From positions 85,971 to 149,970 of the forward strand of contig JAREIK010002044.1 in the NCBI GenBank assembly GCA_029783825.1: a DNA stretch of 64,000 nt, in the 5' to 3' direction. How positions within the stretch are numbered: position 1 is the first letter of the stretch; every line of letters begins with the position of its first letter. Shown one piece after another: positions 47,735-59,133 of the stretch. This DNA comes from Sapria himalayana (Eukaryota > Streptophyta > Magnoliopsida > Malpighiales > Rafflesiaceae). Position numbers and translations under genes: made by a program. The notes beneath the pieces are model-generated. The model saw nothing but the letters and a program-made list of their open reading frames with translations. It did no database searches and was not told the origin of the DNA.

Positions 47735-48350
47735 CTAAATGTTTAATGATATATAATTTTTTATAACTATATATATTATATGTATAATAACATATAACTA
47801 TAAATAATTATATCTTACTATATGTATAACTATAAAAACTTTATACATAATTATATTTTAATATTAATTAACATATATTTAATAAACATTTTTATATATT
47901 AGTATAAAAAATATATTTTAGTATATCAATACATGTAAAATCATACATAACTATATGTATAAATATATGAAATTATATGGAAAAATGTATAATCATATAT
48001 GTATAAATATAAGTTTAACTATACATTTAACTATATTTATAAGCACATGTAACTAAATTTATATTTATATGTATAAAAACATACACCATAATATTTAACT
48101 ATGTGTATATCTATATATAAATATTTGTATAACTATAAAAAACTTTATATAAATAAATATAACTTTATTTTTTATTATGTATACATATATGTAGATCTAT
48201 ATAATTATTTATATCTTTATATACATTTATGTATATCTACTTATAACTACATGTATGCATATATCTATATATAACTATATGTTTAACTATATGTAACTAT
48301 TTATAGCAACATTTTCTATATGTATACTAACATTTAATTATATACGGAAT
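45889..48350. repeat. AACTATAT satellite, right block with longer repeats
   Basis: About 2.5 kb of ATAACTATAT-type units. Above the short unit there is a longer one, marked by TATATTAGTATATAAAAATG or close variants at about 46001, 46533, 47306 and 47900 (spacing 532, 773 and 594), each followed by CCTACATGTATAAATATA and CATACAACATTATGTTTAAC. A pure TA tract lies at 47696-47731. It does not code. Confidence 0.85.
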
Positions 48351-48600
48351 AATACTAATCTGTTGCACTAACTTTAAATTAAATGATAAAAGATATAATA
48401 TCAACAGTATGTAAGCACATAACATGAGAGTGTCCGTTGTTCAGGCTCATATATGGTATAATACAAATAAGGGTGGTACTATTACCTATTCCCAGCCCTT
48501 GGGCCTCAGGCACATATATGAACTTATGTATGAAAAAAGATGTAATATTTGATAGGTTTGTACAAAAGAAATTTTTATTTATTTTATATAACTCCCCATT
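48351..48600. other. Unique-looking sequence before tnpD
   Basis: Less AT-rich than the satellite, with no frame or motif recognised. It could be part of the transposase gene's 5' region. Confidence 0.4.
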
Positions 48601-48609
48601 CTAATAGTA

Positions 48610-49052
48610 TATTCTATGTGTGTGTCTCTCTCCCTCTAATTCTTTCTGTGTCACTCTCTTCCTCTTTTTCTTTATATGTCACACACACACACTCTCTCTC
48701 TCTCTTTTTATTTTATTTCTCGCTCTCCTTTCTTGCTTGTTCTCTTTCTCTATCTCTCTCTCCCTCTCTCTCCCTTTCTCTCCCTCTCTCACCCTTTCTC
48801 TCCATCTCTCTCCCTCTCTCACCCTTTCTCTCCCTCTCTCTCCCTCTCTCACCCTCTCTCTCCCTTTTGCCATTTCTCTTCCCCTCTCCCCCTTTCTCTC
48901 TCTCCCTCTCCATCTCCCCCCCTCTCTCTCTATCTATCTATCTATCTATCTATCTCTTTCTCTATCTATATATCTCTTTCTCTCCCCATCTCTTTATTTC
49001 TCTACCCTCTCTCTCCCCACCTTCTCTATCTCTCTCCCTTTCCCCCTTCAAA
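48610..49052. repeat. Polypyrimidine CT/CCCT tract
   Basis: About 440 bases of CTCTCTCC, CTCACCCTTTCTC and TCTATCTA units, nearly all pyrimidine on the plus strand. The Leu/Ser/Pro-rich plus frames and Arg/Glu-rich minus frames are artefacts of the repeat. Such a tract might form triplex DNA or act as an intronic pyrimidine tract; neither is shown. Confidence 0.93.
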
Positions 49053-49333
49053 CTTTAAATGTCATTGTTTTTCACTTCATTTATTGTGCATTATCTTATT
49101 TTGCTCCCTTTATCTAGTATTACTATGATATCTATTAATCTTTATCATGCTAAAAATCACTTTATCTATTCATGTATATTCTAAAAACACATTGCCTCGA
49201 TATTCATGATCTTTAATTTTTAAATATTCATCTGTAAGTAATTTTATTTAATTATTAGTATATTTTGAAGTAATAGAATGTTTAATTCTAAATAATGATT
49301 AAGCATTATTTTTTGTGAATAAAATAGGGGAAA

Positions 49334-52300
49334 ATGAATTCAAATTGTTAGTGGATGTACACAAAGTTTATGAATGGAATTTTGAATAAATATTTTTTGA
49401 GTGGGCTTGAAACATTCATCAATTTTGCATGTAATCAATCGTGATGGATGGATGGAGAAAAAATTAAGTGTCCATGTAATCATCACAAGTGTCAGAATAT
49501 CTCTTTTCATGATGCAAGCACTATAAGATACTATTTAGCTAAATATGGCTTTGTGTCAATTTATTTTGTTTGGATTTATCATGGGTAAAGTACAATGACT
49601 TTGAACATTGACCAAAATGAGAGTACTGAATCGTTTGCTTGTGGTGAAGAATCATCAAACACATACCATAGAATGATAACGTAAGCTACTGGTGCTGACT
49701 TCAATATAGATTATATGGATGAACCACCGAATTCTGAAGCTCTGAAATTTTATGAAATTTTTAAAGCGGTAGATAAAGAGTTGTTGCTTGGTTGTAAAAC
49801 ACATTCAGAATTGTCACTTGTGGCTCGAATTATGAGCATTAAGTCAAAAAATCATATGTCTGAGAAATTATCTGATCTGTGACATAACTGATGAAGGAGA
49901 TTGTTTCAGATAATAATTTGAGCACTAACAACTTTTATAACACTAAGTAGTTACTACGAGGAATGGTTCTACCAATAGAAAAAAATTCATTATCATTTCA
50001 ATGGATGTACGTTATATTGGGGTGGTGATAGTGATTTAATTAGCTGTATGTTTGTTGATCATCCTCAATTTATAAAGGCATCTCGTGTTGTAGATATGTG
50101 ACAAAAATTAAAAGTTGCATTTGAGAAGATGTATTATTTTCTATTAATTCTTTGATTACAGAGACTATATGCATCAAATGCTATAACAAATGATATGAGG
50201 TGACATTCTGAGCATGAGGTTGAAGAAAAGGTAATGAGTCATCCATCGGATTCACTTGTTTGGAAGCATTTTAATCATAGACATCAAGATTTTGCAGCTG
50301 AAAGTTAAAATGTGAGATTGAGTCTCTGCACTAATGGATTTCAACCATTTGTGCAATCTAGACAATATTGTTCAACATGGCCAGTGATAGTGAAACTTTA
50401 TAACTTACCTCTTTGGTTGTGTATGAAGAAGTAATATATGTTTTTGTCAAAATTGGTTCTTAGGCCAAAAAATCCAAAAGACATGTTGGATATTTTCTTA
50501 CTGTCTCTTATTGTAGATTTAAATCATTTATGGGATATTGGCGTGAATACTTATGATATCTCAAAGAAGCAAATTTTATTATGTGGTCGGCCGTTATGTG
50601 GATAGTAAGTGATTTTTCTGCATATTCAATGTTGTCTGGCTGGAGTACTGCAAAATGATTCGCATGCCCATATTGAATGACAAATTCCGGTGCATTTACC
50701 CTCAAATTTAGTGGTCAACAATCATGGTTTGATAACCATCATAAGTTTCTACATACGAATCATCCATTTCGAAGTAATAGAACTACATTTCGAAAAAATA
50801 AAACTGTGATTACAGTTGCACCAGTAGTTCGTTCAGAAGATGATATTATGACAGAGATTCAATGTTTTGGTTTGAAGAAGTTAATTGAAAAGGATGCTAC
50901 TAGAAGTAATGGACCAATAGGCAAAATATTTGGCTAGAGGAAACATAGTATATTTTTGGACGTGCCCTATTGGAAGTCCAATTTTATTCATCATAACTTA
51001 GATGTAATGCATTTTGAAAAAAATATGTTTGACAATATTTTCAACACTGTCCTTAATGTAAACGAAAAAACCAAAGACACTTTAAAATCAAGAGAAGAGT
51101 TGAATGATTACTATCGGTGTCCTGAATTGAAACTGAATGAGGCAATAGGAAAATTCCCTAAAGCTTGCTACACACTTGATAAGAAGGCAAGATAGATATT
51201 GTGTGAATGAGTTAAAAATTTGAAATTTATTGATGGATATGTGTCAAATATGGGTAGATGCATTGATATGAAGAATCTAATATATTTGGAATAAAAAGGC
51301 ATGACTATCATGTATTTATGCAGAGATTGATTCCATTTTCATTCCATGAATTACTTTCCTTAAGTGTTTGGAAGGTCTTTACAGAACTTTCCCTTTCAAA
51401 TAGCTAACTACAACAACAATCAAAATAGATGACATGGTGAGGCTAGAAAATGACATTCCACTTATTATTTGTAAGTTTGAATGGATATTCTCATCGAGAT
51501 TTTTTGACTCGATGAAGCATTTGCCAGTCCATTTGGCATATGAACCAAGGATAGCAAGGCCATTGCAATACAGGTGGATGTATTCTTTTTAGAGGTAAAT
51601 ACATATAATTTGCTATGTTTTATTATTTCATACATAAAGTAATATTGTAAATTAATATAATTGAAATTTAACATTGTGGTTGTAGGTATCTTCGTAAGTT
51701 GAAATTGAATGTTATAAACAATGCAAAAGTTGAAGGTTCAATTTGCAATGCATATTTAGTAGAAGAAGCATCATCATTTTGTTCTTACTATTTTGAGTAT
51801 CATGTCAATACAAAGAATAGAAATATGCCTCACAATGATAAAGGTCATGTGATGGCAGAAGATGATTCTGTGGACAAACTATCTATCTTCAAGTACCCTT
51901 GAAGAGCATTTGGAAGAGCAATAAAAAGATGTATGATAGATGAAGAGTACAAAGCAACCCAGAGCTACGTTTTACTTTATTGTGATGAGGTTGCACCTTA
52001 TATTGAGTATGTATAGCTAAAATGGTTGTAGGTTTAATCATAATTTAATTTTATCTTTAATAAGAATTATAAAAAATTGATATATATTTTTTTCTCTCTT
52101 TTTATATTTGTGCAGTATTTATTTGGAGCAGTTAAAATATAGGCAACCAGTAATTTTCAGCAATTATGCCGATTATATTCTAGAAACTGAATTTGCGAAT
52201 TGGTTCAAAAATTATGTGAGAATTAATAAGTTTTAAATTTTTAAATTATTTAATTTATTAGTATCTTTTATTTTTTAATATCATTTTTTTAATTTATGTC

Positions 52301-53095
52301 ACAGGTAATTGATCCTTCAAATTGAGATTCAAATATTTTCATTTAGATTCTAAGTAAATGCCCTTTTAGATATGTGACAACCTATCGTGAGCATTTTGTT
52401 AATGGAAATAAATTTTATACAATTGGACGGTTCTTCTAAAACAACAATGAATAGTGGTGTATGCATTAAAGGCTCAGGTTATAGTGCAAATGAGATTATG
52501 GTCAACTCAAAGAAGTTATTGCGTTGGAGTATCCTAGACTCAAAAATAACAGGATTGTATTATTAAAGTGTGTATGGTTTGATCCTACATGAAATATAGG
52601 CACAAAGATTCATTCAGATTATAAGCTAGTGGATGTTAAGCATAAACTTACATATACATGAAATATGGGCACAAAGATTCATTCAGATTATAAGCTAGTG
52701 GATGTTAAGCATAAACTTATATATAATCGATATGAGCCATTTATTATGGCAGTTCAAGCTGCTCAAATATATTATTATACATATCTGAGTTTATCTCATC
52801 ATAATAGTGATTGATGGGCAATTTGCAAAATCAAAGATCGATCAAAATTTGAAGTAATAACATCTCAACAAAGAAGTGCAGACTTAGATTTTGCACTGGC
52901 ATTCCAAGAAGTTGACATAAATAATATTGAGCCTATTCATGTAGATGAATATCCTGAAAATTTATGTGACTCAAATAGTGGCCTAATAGAAATTGAAGAT
53001 GATCAATTTTTATCTGAAGATGAGTTCGAATTTCCATCGGAATCAGATGAAATATGAGAATATTCCTTGAAGGATGACACTGATGATGATAATTA
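49334..53095 (+). pseudogene. CACTA tnpD (TNP2) transposase pseudogene
   Basis: This is the DDE transposase of the CACTA family. From the ATG, a transposase-associated domain reads WMYTKF, GLETFINFAC and DGEKIKCPCN (49350-49590). DEPPNSEALKFYEIFKAVDK and HSELSLVARIMSIKSKN follow. The Transposase_21 core (50160-51000) includes EHEVEEKVMSHPSDSLVWKH, CTNGFQPF and SWFDNHHKFL. DUF4218 (about 51450-51900) has HLPVHLAYEPRIA and VEGSICNAYLVEEASSFCSY. DUF4216 (about 52560-52830) has KIHSDYKLVDVKHKLTY and EPFIMAVQAAQIYY. The end is acidic (LSEDEFEFPSESDEI, DDDN). Introns fit at 51595-51685 and about 52006-52115. More than 20 in-frame stops occur, mostly at expected Trp, Arg or Gln codons. CTDGF has become CTNGF. 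Confidence 0.92.
52587..52724 (+). repeat. In-frame 69-base tandem duplication in tnpD DUF4216
   Basis: 52587-52655 is repeated directly at 52656-52724 with only a few differences. The unit is 23 codons and contains GTKIHSDYKLVDVKHKL. Both copies start with TGA where Arg is expected, so that stop predates the duplication. It is unlike the rest of the family, which has this block once. Confidence 0.92.
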
Positions 53096-53236
53096 AACTG
53101 TTATAATTTTATTATAATATTAAACTATCAAAGTCTTTCTATATTTTGTTGAAATCTATCGGTGTGTTTTATTCTAAAATACATGCTTGTTCATCATATC
53201 TCTATTATTTGTTCTATGTTTTATTTTGTATAGTAG

Positions 53237-55200
53237 ATGGTGCCCAAAGGATGTGGCCATGGTGGAGGTGGACATGGACAGAGAAATGAACTAAATTCAT
53301 CTATTATGTTACATCATGTTGCAAAATCAGTACCATCTCATACCCACCATATCTAGATTTCAACATCATAATCACCATCTTCATTTCTATAACCAACACC
53401 ATCATTGAGACCTCTACTATCACCTTTATCAGATATAAGTCCACTAATCATTATGCTTCCTTCACACACTTTTGATTTATCTCTATCTTCTACACCACAT
53501 TTTATGCCAGTAGTTCCCACATTTACAAAAAAAATAACATCATTAAATGTTGTGCCTTCCTCTACTGTCAGTGCAAAGTTAGTAATTGAGATTGTGGATG
53601 AGAGGTAAAAGAATATGTAAATATGACTTGTAAAAAAAATTTTGATGTTACTGTCAGTGGTTTTTTTATATTGTTATGATTTGCTTGTTTTCAATGTTAT
53701 TTATTTATTTGTATAGTTTTATTCCATTTCACAAGTGTTTGACTATAATTACAAAGTATTTCAAGAAAATGGCAGATACTAAAGCATTCTCCTGGAAGAA
53801 AGTTTCTGAATCGACAAAAGAGCCATATTTTAATGACTTTTAGGTAAAAATAACAAAACAAAAGCATTTAAAAATAATTATATAATTACTTAACTATTAT
53901 GTTGGTTATTATTCAAGTAGTAAATAATTTATGTTCTTGTTGTTAATATAAATTTTTTGTGATTTTTCTATATATAGAATCATTGCACATGGGCGCCCAA
54001 ATTTGATGGAAAGGTAAAGTCATTATGAGAGATTAAAGCTACTCAAATGTATTATGATTTTGTCCATAAATTGAAGAATATGAAAGAAATGCCTATTTTT
54101 ATATCCGAGGATGACTGGCCGGAGTAGCTTAAGTATTGGGAGGAGCCAGATGTGAAAAAAAAATCAGATATTGCCAGCAAAACATAGATGAAGTGAGGTA
54201 GTTGGACTTGGTTCAAGAATCTGTCTACACATAGGAGGGTCAAAGTTGAGCATTAAGCATGCTTGAGATTTCGTACAATTTTTAAGATTGTAAACATTTA
54301 TAAATTTAGTGGTTGTCCTAATAGTCTAATAAATCAAATCTTTACATGGTTTTATTAATTTTGTTAATTTTGTTGATCATTTGATTTTGTATGACTTAAT
54401 AAAAACATATTTTAGGCTGGAGAATTAGGTCGAGATCCCAATTTTTATGAAATTTTTAGGTAGATACATGTAAAGAAAGTGGATGGTCATTTTGTTGATA
54501 ATAAGTCTCAGATGATTACTGTAAGAATTTGTTATATTAATACAAATTTATAATACTATAGTACATTTTTAAAATTATTTGGAATGCAAAATATTTATTT
54601 TATTTTATGTATATCTAGAATATTATTTTTCTTTATTTTATCTATTGAACTAATGGAAGAACGTGTGACAACTGCTCATCAACAAGTTGAGGGTTACATG
54701 GATCTTCAACCAATTGACTAAGATTCTATTTATTTAGAGAACATAAAAGGTCGTAAGAAGTAGTGAGTGTACGACATCAGCTCGAGGGGAGTGGCATTTT
54801 GTTGTAACAGTCGTGCTTCTAATTCATCTATCTTAGCAATGGTGGATGAGGCGGTCGAACAACAAGCAATGGAAACAAATCAATGTATTGTAGTTATGGA
54901 GACCGAAATGAAAAAGAAGGATGAATAGATATCTCATTTGAAGGAAGAAATATATGAAATTAAAGAACAGAAAGATGATCAGTATATTAATTTGAAAAAA
55001 GAAATGTAGGAAATGAAAGAAAAGAAGAAGGAGTAGATTACTTATTTGATGGAAGAAATGCAAGAAATTAAAGAAATGAATAATGAGATCAAAGAAATTA
55101 AGAATGTAATGTAACAAAAAATGTCCAATATAGAGTCACAGTTAGTGGAATTGACGCAATAGATATCATTTTGAGATCCAACAGTGAACCCTCATAGGAG
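53237..55200 (+). pseudogene. CACTA tnpA-like gene (Transposase_24 plus coiled coil), decayed
   Basis: Starts MVPKGCGHGGGGHGQRNELN, then a Ser/Pro-rich region open to 53608. After a probable intron, the Transposase_24 region (53710-54530) reads FSWKKVSESTKEPYFNDF, then CTWAPKFDGKV, ATQMYYDFVHKLKNMKEMP, YWEEPDVKKKSDIASK, STHRRVKVEH, and, after another intron, AGELGRDPNFYEIF and DGHFVDNKSQ. A C-terminal coiled coil (54840-55150) is built of repeats like ISHLKEEIYEIKEQ and INLKKEM. Proteins of this class bind the subterminal repeats and help excision. Stops at expected Trp, Gln and Arg codons disable it. The gene lies 142 bases behind tnpD. Confidence 0.85.
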
Positions 55201-55375
55201 AGGCTAGCACAAAATTCCCTACTAATTATGAGGATGATTTCGTATGAAAATTATTTCTGAATTGTTATTGATTTTTATCTGTGTAGCAAAACATGATAAG
55301 ATTTTTTTATAGGTTTCAATTTTTTTTATTCTGGTTTTGTTCTTTGCTTTACTGATTAATCTAATAATGAATCTT
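55201..55375. other. 3' flank of the tnpA-like gene
   Basis: AT-rich sequence after the tnpA end, with no feature recognised. Confidence 0.5.
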
Positions 55376-55379
55376 TCTA

Positions 55380-55500
55380 GGACATAGTATGTGAGACAAA
55401 TAAAAAATTCTGATTCAAAGCATTCAAACATTGCCATAGTCCTTCCAATGCATGGGTCCCATATTTACCGATTTCAGCTTGATCAAAAGGAGACCTAGCT
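55380..55500 (+). pseudogene. Decayed uridine-kinase-like fragment, shared with CACTA-C
   Basis: The plus strand reads NIAIVLPMHGSHIYRFQLDQ after a remnant GTGAGACAAATAAA. This matches 25996-26215 of CACTA-C (DIATVLPIDGFHLYRFLLDQ) with a deletion between the P-loop part and this part. Downstream, 55535-55590 also matches CACTA-C. The fragment was therefore present in the common ancestor of the two elements. Confidence 0.65.
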
Positions 55501-55724
55501 CCTATTATTTTCATTATTCCCAAAACATTTTATTTTTTCACTCTCTTTCTCTCTAAACATCATTGCTGGACATCATTTAGATTTTTGTTGAAAATGTATG
55601 ACTATAAAATTTAATTTGTGTTTGTTAATGTCTATAATAACTATTTTTATATATTTGTGAATATGTTTGTGTGTTCCTGAATTTTTTGGGTAGAGTTTTA
55701 GCCTATTATATATATGTAAAAGCC
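55501..55724. other. CACTA-B backbone between kinase scraps
   Basis: CT-rich then AT-rich sequence; the first 90 bases match 25920-25990 in inverse orientation. Nothing else is seen. Confidence 0.55.
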
Positions 55725-55800
55725 TTGGCTTACCTCCATGGTATTGTGAACAACACCTTAGCTTCTGAAGCTGTGAGATGAACCAAAAAAATTAATTCCA
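55725..55800 (+). pseudogene. Second scrap of the kinase P-loop region
   Basis: ALAYLHGIVNNTLASEAVR, then a stop and TKKINSK, parallels GLAGPPGVGKSTLASEVMRQ of the copy in CACTA-C. The P-loop Gly-Lys is destroyed. It lies downstream of the later part of the kinase (55380-55500), so order is scrambled relative to the gene, probably by a local duplication. Confidence 0.55.
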
Positions 55801-55833
55801 AGCAAATGCAGGTTTGTTCTTGACACTCTTATT

Positions 55834-56092
55834 TTGTGCAGATATACATCGTCACAGTTCAGATATACGACTGCTTGTTATCGGTTATTGGTTTGTAAAT
55901 GTAGTATGTTATGCTCCATGTGCAAGTGTAACAATGTTCTCTATCTATGTGGAGTACTAGAGAAAAAAGAACTAGAAATGCTGATGATGCCTAAGAGACA
56001 TGTATGCCTGTTTTTTACTATATTATTTTCTTCTATTGTCTTTGATTGTATGTGTATTTGCATGAAAGTACAAGTGTGTGTGTCATATTAGG
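55834..56092 (+). other. Conserved block shared by CACTA-B and CACTA-C
   Basis: An 85-codon open stretch contains KCSMLCSMCKCNNVLYLCGV and MMPKRHVC. Its DNA aligns with 22740-23000 in CACTA-C over about 230 bases. A splice-like TTTTGTGCAG precedes it. It may be a leftover exon of the element or an old capture. The protein is not recognised. Confidence 0.45.
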
Positions 56093-56094
56093 CT

Positions 56095-56440
56095 ATATGA
56101 TTATATATACGTACATATAATACTATAGTATGTACGTACATATATACTTGGTATAAATGTATGTATATACTAAGTATATATCTACGTATATATGTAGTAT
56201 ATAAGTACATATATACCGAGTATATATGTTCGTATATACTGAGTATATTTGTACGTATATATTCAGTATATATTTTCGTACATACTGAGTATATTTATAT
56301 GTATATACTCGGTATATACATACATATATACTGTAGTATATACGTATGTATATACTCGGTATATACATACTTTATACTACAGTATATACATATGTATATA
56401 CCGAGTATATACATTAGTGGGTGCATATATCTATTTGTAG
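56095..56440. repeat. Palindromic TATATGTACGTATATAC repeat
   Basis: About 345 bases of palindromes such as TATATACTCGGTATATA and ATATACTGTAGTATATAC in tandem. It is the counterpart of 23990-24215 in CACTA-C and could form hairpins. The Tyr/Ile-rich frames are artefacts. Confidence 0.88.
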
Positions 56441-56756
56441 ACATGTATATTTTGACATATGTACACACTCATTTACACACAGACACACTTTTAAATATAT
56501 AATTGCTTAGGCTGGTCTGGTTATCATCGTGCATTGCTCACTAATATAGGTAATAAAGCCATGGATATTAAACCTTTCCTAAAGATGTGACATGAAGATA
56601 TTTCTGGTCCAGGCCAGCCAGGAAGAAGAAGTTGGTTTTAAAAATCTTAGTAATTATATTGATATGCAATTATCACATGGTACAAAGCGAACGTATGAGT
56701 AAATAAGTTTTTTTTGCTCTAGGTTCTGCAATGATTGGTTCTAATTGTACTAAGTC
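56441..56756. other. CACTA-B 3' interior
   Basis: Mixed sequence with no recognised gene or repeat. Confidence 0.45.
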
Positions 56757-57014
56757 TTAGAATGATGATGATGATGATGCTAGTGTAGTGTCATGTAATT
56801 CTAGTCCAGGAGGAATATCGGGTCCTATTTTGGGAGAAGTAGCTCGCATCCTCATCAAAAACTCGCTCAATCTCAAGTTCATCAAGTCCAGCATCATTGT
56901 CCACCCTACTTTTATTATTAGCAACAGCATAGGTGGTAGTGGCAGTAGTGGCGGTAGCGGCAGTAGTAGTAGTAGTAGTGGCAGTGGTAGTGACATCAAT
57001 AGCAATACCAACAA
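56757..57014 (+). other. Gly/Ser-rich exon-like block of the CACTA family
   Basis: An open plus-strand stretch reads MSCNSSPGGISGPILGEVAR, then GGSGSSGGSGSSSSSSGSGS, and ends at a possible donor (ACG/GTAAG is imperfect here: TATACGTAAG). CACTA-D has the same place expanded to about 550 bases (28395-28940). Because two elements keep it, it may be part of the old element gene set. No function is known to me. Confidence 0.4.
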
Positions 57015-57650
57015 ATCTGGTATATACGTAAGTATAATACTATATTATTTTATGTACATATATATTGAGTATATTTTTACTCAGTATATATGTACACATA
57101 ATACTGTTTATATGTACCTATACTACAATAATATATATATCAATGAAATGCTAGTATATATGTACATATATACTACAGTATTATATATTTATCAAAACAT
57201 ATCTTTTTTTTTATTTATTTTGATTTGATTGTGTGGTTTAAATTTCTTATAGATATGGTACCACATTGTTCCACATATGAAACTTGTATAAGTGAAAGAA
57301 TTTTTCACTAGACATGATGCATCGTGACTCAGACATCTTTGTCACAGCAGAAAGTTGGTGTTCGAAGGAACAAAGGGAAAGAAAGCAACGTCAATACATG
57401 GATAGATTATACTTTATGCATTGTCGGTAGATACATCGATGAATAAGATGTAGTAAGATTTTGTTATTTTTTTTGTTTTAATTATGTAAAATATTATATT
57501 AGAATAACTTATTAAATGATTTTTTTAAAAATTATAAGTTATCATTTATAGTTTCTATTTTTATTCAATTTTATATAAAAATATTAAATTATTTAATTAA
57601 AAAATTTTAAAATAAATCAATTTTTGAAAATAGTTTTAAAATTAAGATAG
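57015..57650. other. CACTA-B 3' backbone
   Basis: AT-rich sequence with TATATGTACATA palindromes. Homologous in reverse to 22241-22500, 27730-28390 and 29070-29700. No gene is seen. Confidence 0.75.
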
Positions 57651-58085
57651 TTAGGGATAATTCCCTTGCTTAATTAGCAAGGGAAAAATCCCTTGCTAAA
57701 TTAGCTTTGAAATTTTGCTTAGCTAATTTAGCTAGGGATAACTTTATTTTAGCAAAGAATTTTTTCCGTCGCCAAATTTATTTGCTACGGACTTTTTCCA
57801 TCGCTAATATTTAGCAACGAGCACTTTAGTTAGGAAAAGTTTCCATCATTATATCTGTTTAGCGATGAAAACTTTAATTTAGCTGGAGAAATTATTTTTT
57901 AGCTAGGGATTTTTCCGTCGCTAAATTATTAGCTAGGGACACTTTTCCTCACTAAATTTTAGTGATGAGCACTTTAGATTGAGAATAGTTCCATTGTTAA
58001 TCCATCGCTATGCTCGGTTTGGCGATGGAAAATGCCTATTTAGATAGCGAATTGTCCCTAGCTATATGGGAATTTTCTTGTAGTG
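57651..58085 (+). repeat. CACTA-B 3' end with subterminal repeats
   Basis: Words AATTAGCAAGGGAAAAATCC, TTTTTCCGTCGC, TTAGCTAGGGA and CACTTTAGATTGAGAATAG repeat before the tip TTTTCTTGTAGTG. They match the ends at 21988, 27250 and 63405 in reverse. Confidence 0.9.
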
Positions 58086-58088
58086 TTT

Positions 58089-59133
58089 ATATATATGTAA
58101 CATTTATAAAAATATTTTAAACAAAACATTATATCAAAGTCAAAAGTAAGGTATGGAAGAAGATGAGCTCTGATTGTTTCCGTTCAAGTGAAAAATGAAT
58201 CATAGATGATAAGATTAACCAGTTAATGCAGTGCAAGCCATTGAGTGGAACAAAATGTATATTTTTTGTTGTTTCTTTATGCGTATCCGGTATGTAGCTT
58301 AAATCACGCTGTAATTTGTTTCAAATTTTTAAGTTGGGGTTTGCATTTCAGATCTGTTGGGGTTATGTTGGCTTTGGTGATCATGAATATGACTAGGTGA
58401 AAATATGCATGAAGAATGCTGCTTTTCTTAGTTTTCTTAGTTAAAATATGAGTCCTTATTAGGTAGACTTATCATTTGCATCACTAAAAGGTTTGAATAT
58501 GTTGTTTTAGCCCATCATATCGTCTATAGAAAATAACAGCTGAGATCCTAGTGTTAGCTGTTATTTTCTATGCCACCATTATTAGTGTCACCATTACCAC
58601 CTTTCTACTACTGACTCCCTTCTTAGTCCGTCAGTGCCACTACCCTTTTGATCACTATAATTCTACCAGCACCTATGCATCATAGTATGTGTTTACGAGG
58701 GAAGGCATCCATAGATTTTTTTCCATTTTTAGGTGATAATTTTTGAAGCTATTGTTATATTTTTGTTTGATGAGGAGAATAAGTAGCAGATATGATGACA
58801 TTTTTAGCAGCTGTTCTAGTTCACTTTTTAATTAAGTTGTGCATGATGAACATCCTCCTCAGTTGGTTAAGGTATTATGTGATAAACTCAGCTGGTGTAG
58901 AAGGGTACACCTCTTCCACTTATTTGCGTTGCCTTCATGATTAGGGTGATATAATCAACTAAGAATGATGAAACCCTAAGCAAAGATGGCTAGTAAAGTG
59001 TATGAAATTGATCACTAAACCTTTAATGTGCGAGCCATCATGATCCTGATCTTACATTATCATGAGATGACCATATCTTATTGCTTTGATGCTATCATAC
59101 TGCTTATGTTGTTACAGCCCAAGAATCTTCTTG
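58089..59133. other. CACTA-A interior left of SDF2 with exon-like scraps
   Basis: 58133-58260 reads WKKMSSDCFRSSEK, a stop, then IIDDKINQLMQCKPLSGTKC, and ends near a donor-like GTATGTAG (58290). An acceptor-like TTTGCATTTCAG (58340-58351) precedes CWGYVGFGDHEYD. These look like decayed exons of an unidentified gene, probably captured. 58560-58700 has degenerate CCACCATTA units. I make no identification. Confidence 0.35.
58526..58571. other. Perfect 16-base inverted repeat (hairpin)
   Basis: ATAGAAAATAACAGCT (58526-58541) and AGCTGTTATTTTCTAT (58556-58571) are exact reverse complements with a 14-base loop. It is not a terminator context, since this is a eukaryote with no gene nearby. It might be the tip pair of a small inverted-repeat element or a simple palindrome. 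Confidence 0.75.

Noticed and set aside
48549..49128. Ser/Leu/Pro-rich plus frames and Arg/Glu-rich minus frames
   Set aside because: Polypyrimidine repeat artefacts.
54833..55117. Minus-strand Leu/Phe-rich frame
   Set aside because: Shadow of the Glu/Lys-rich coiled coil of the tnpA-like gene on the plus strand.
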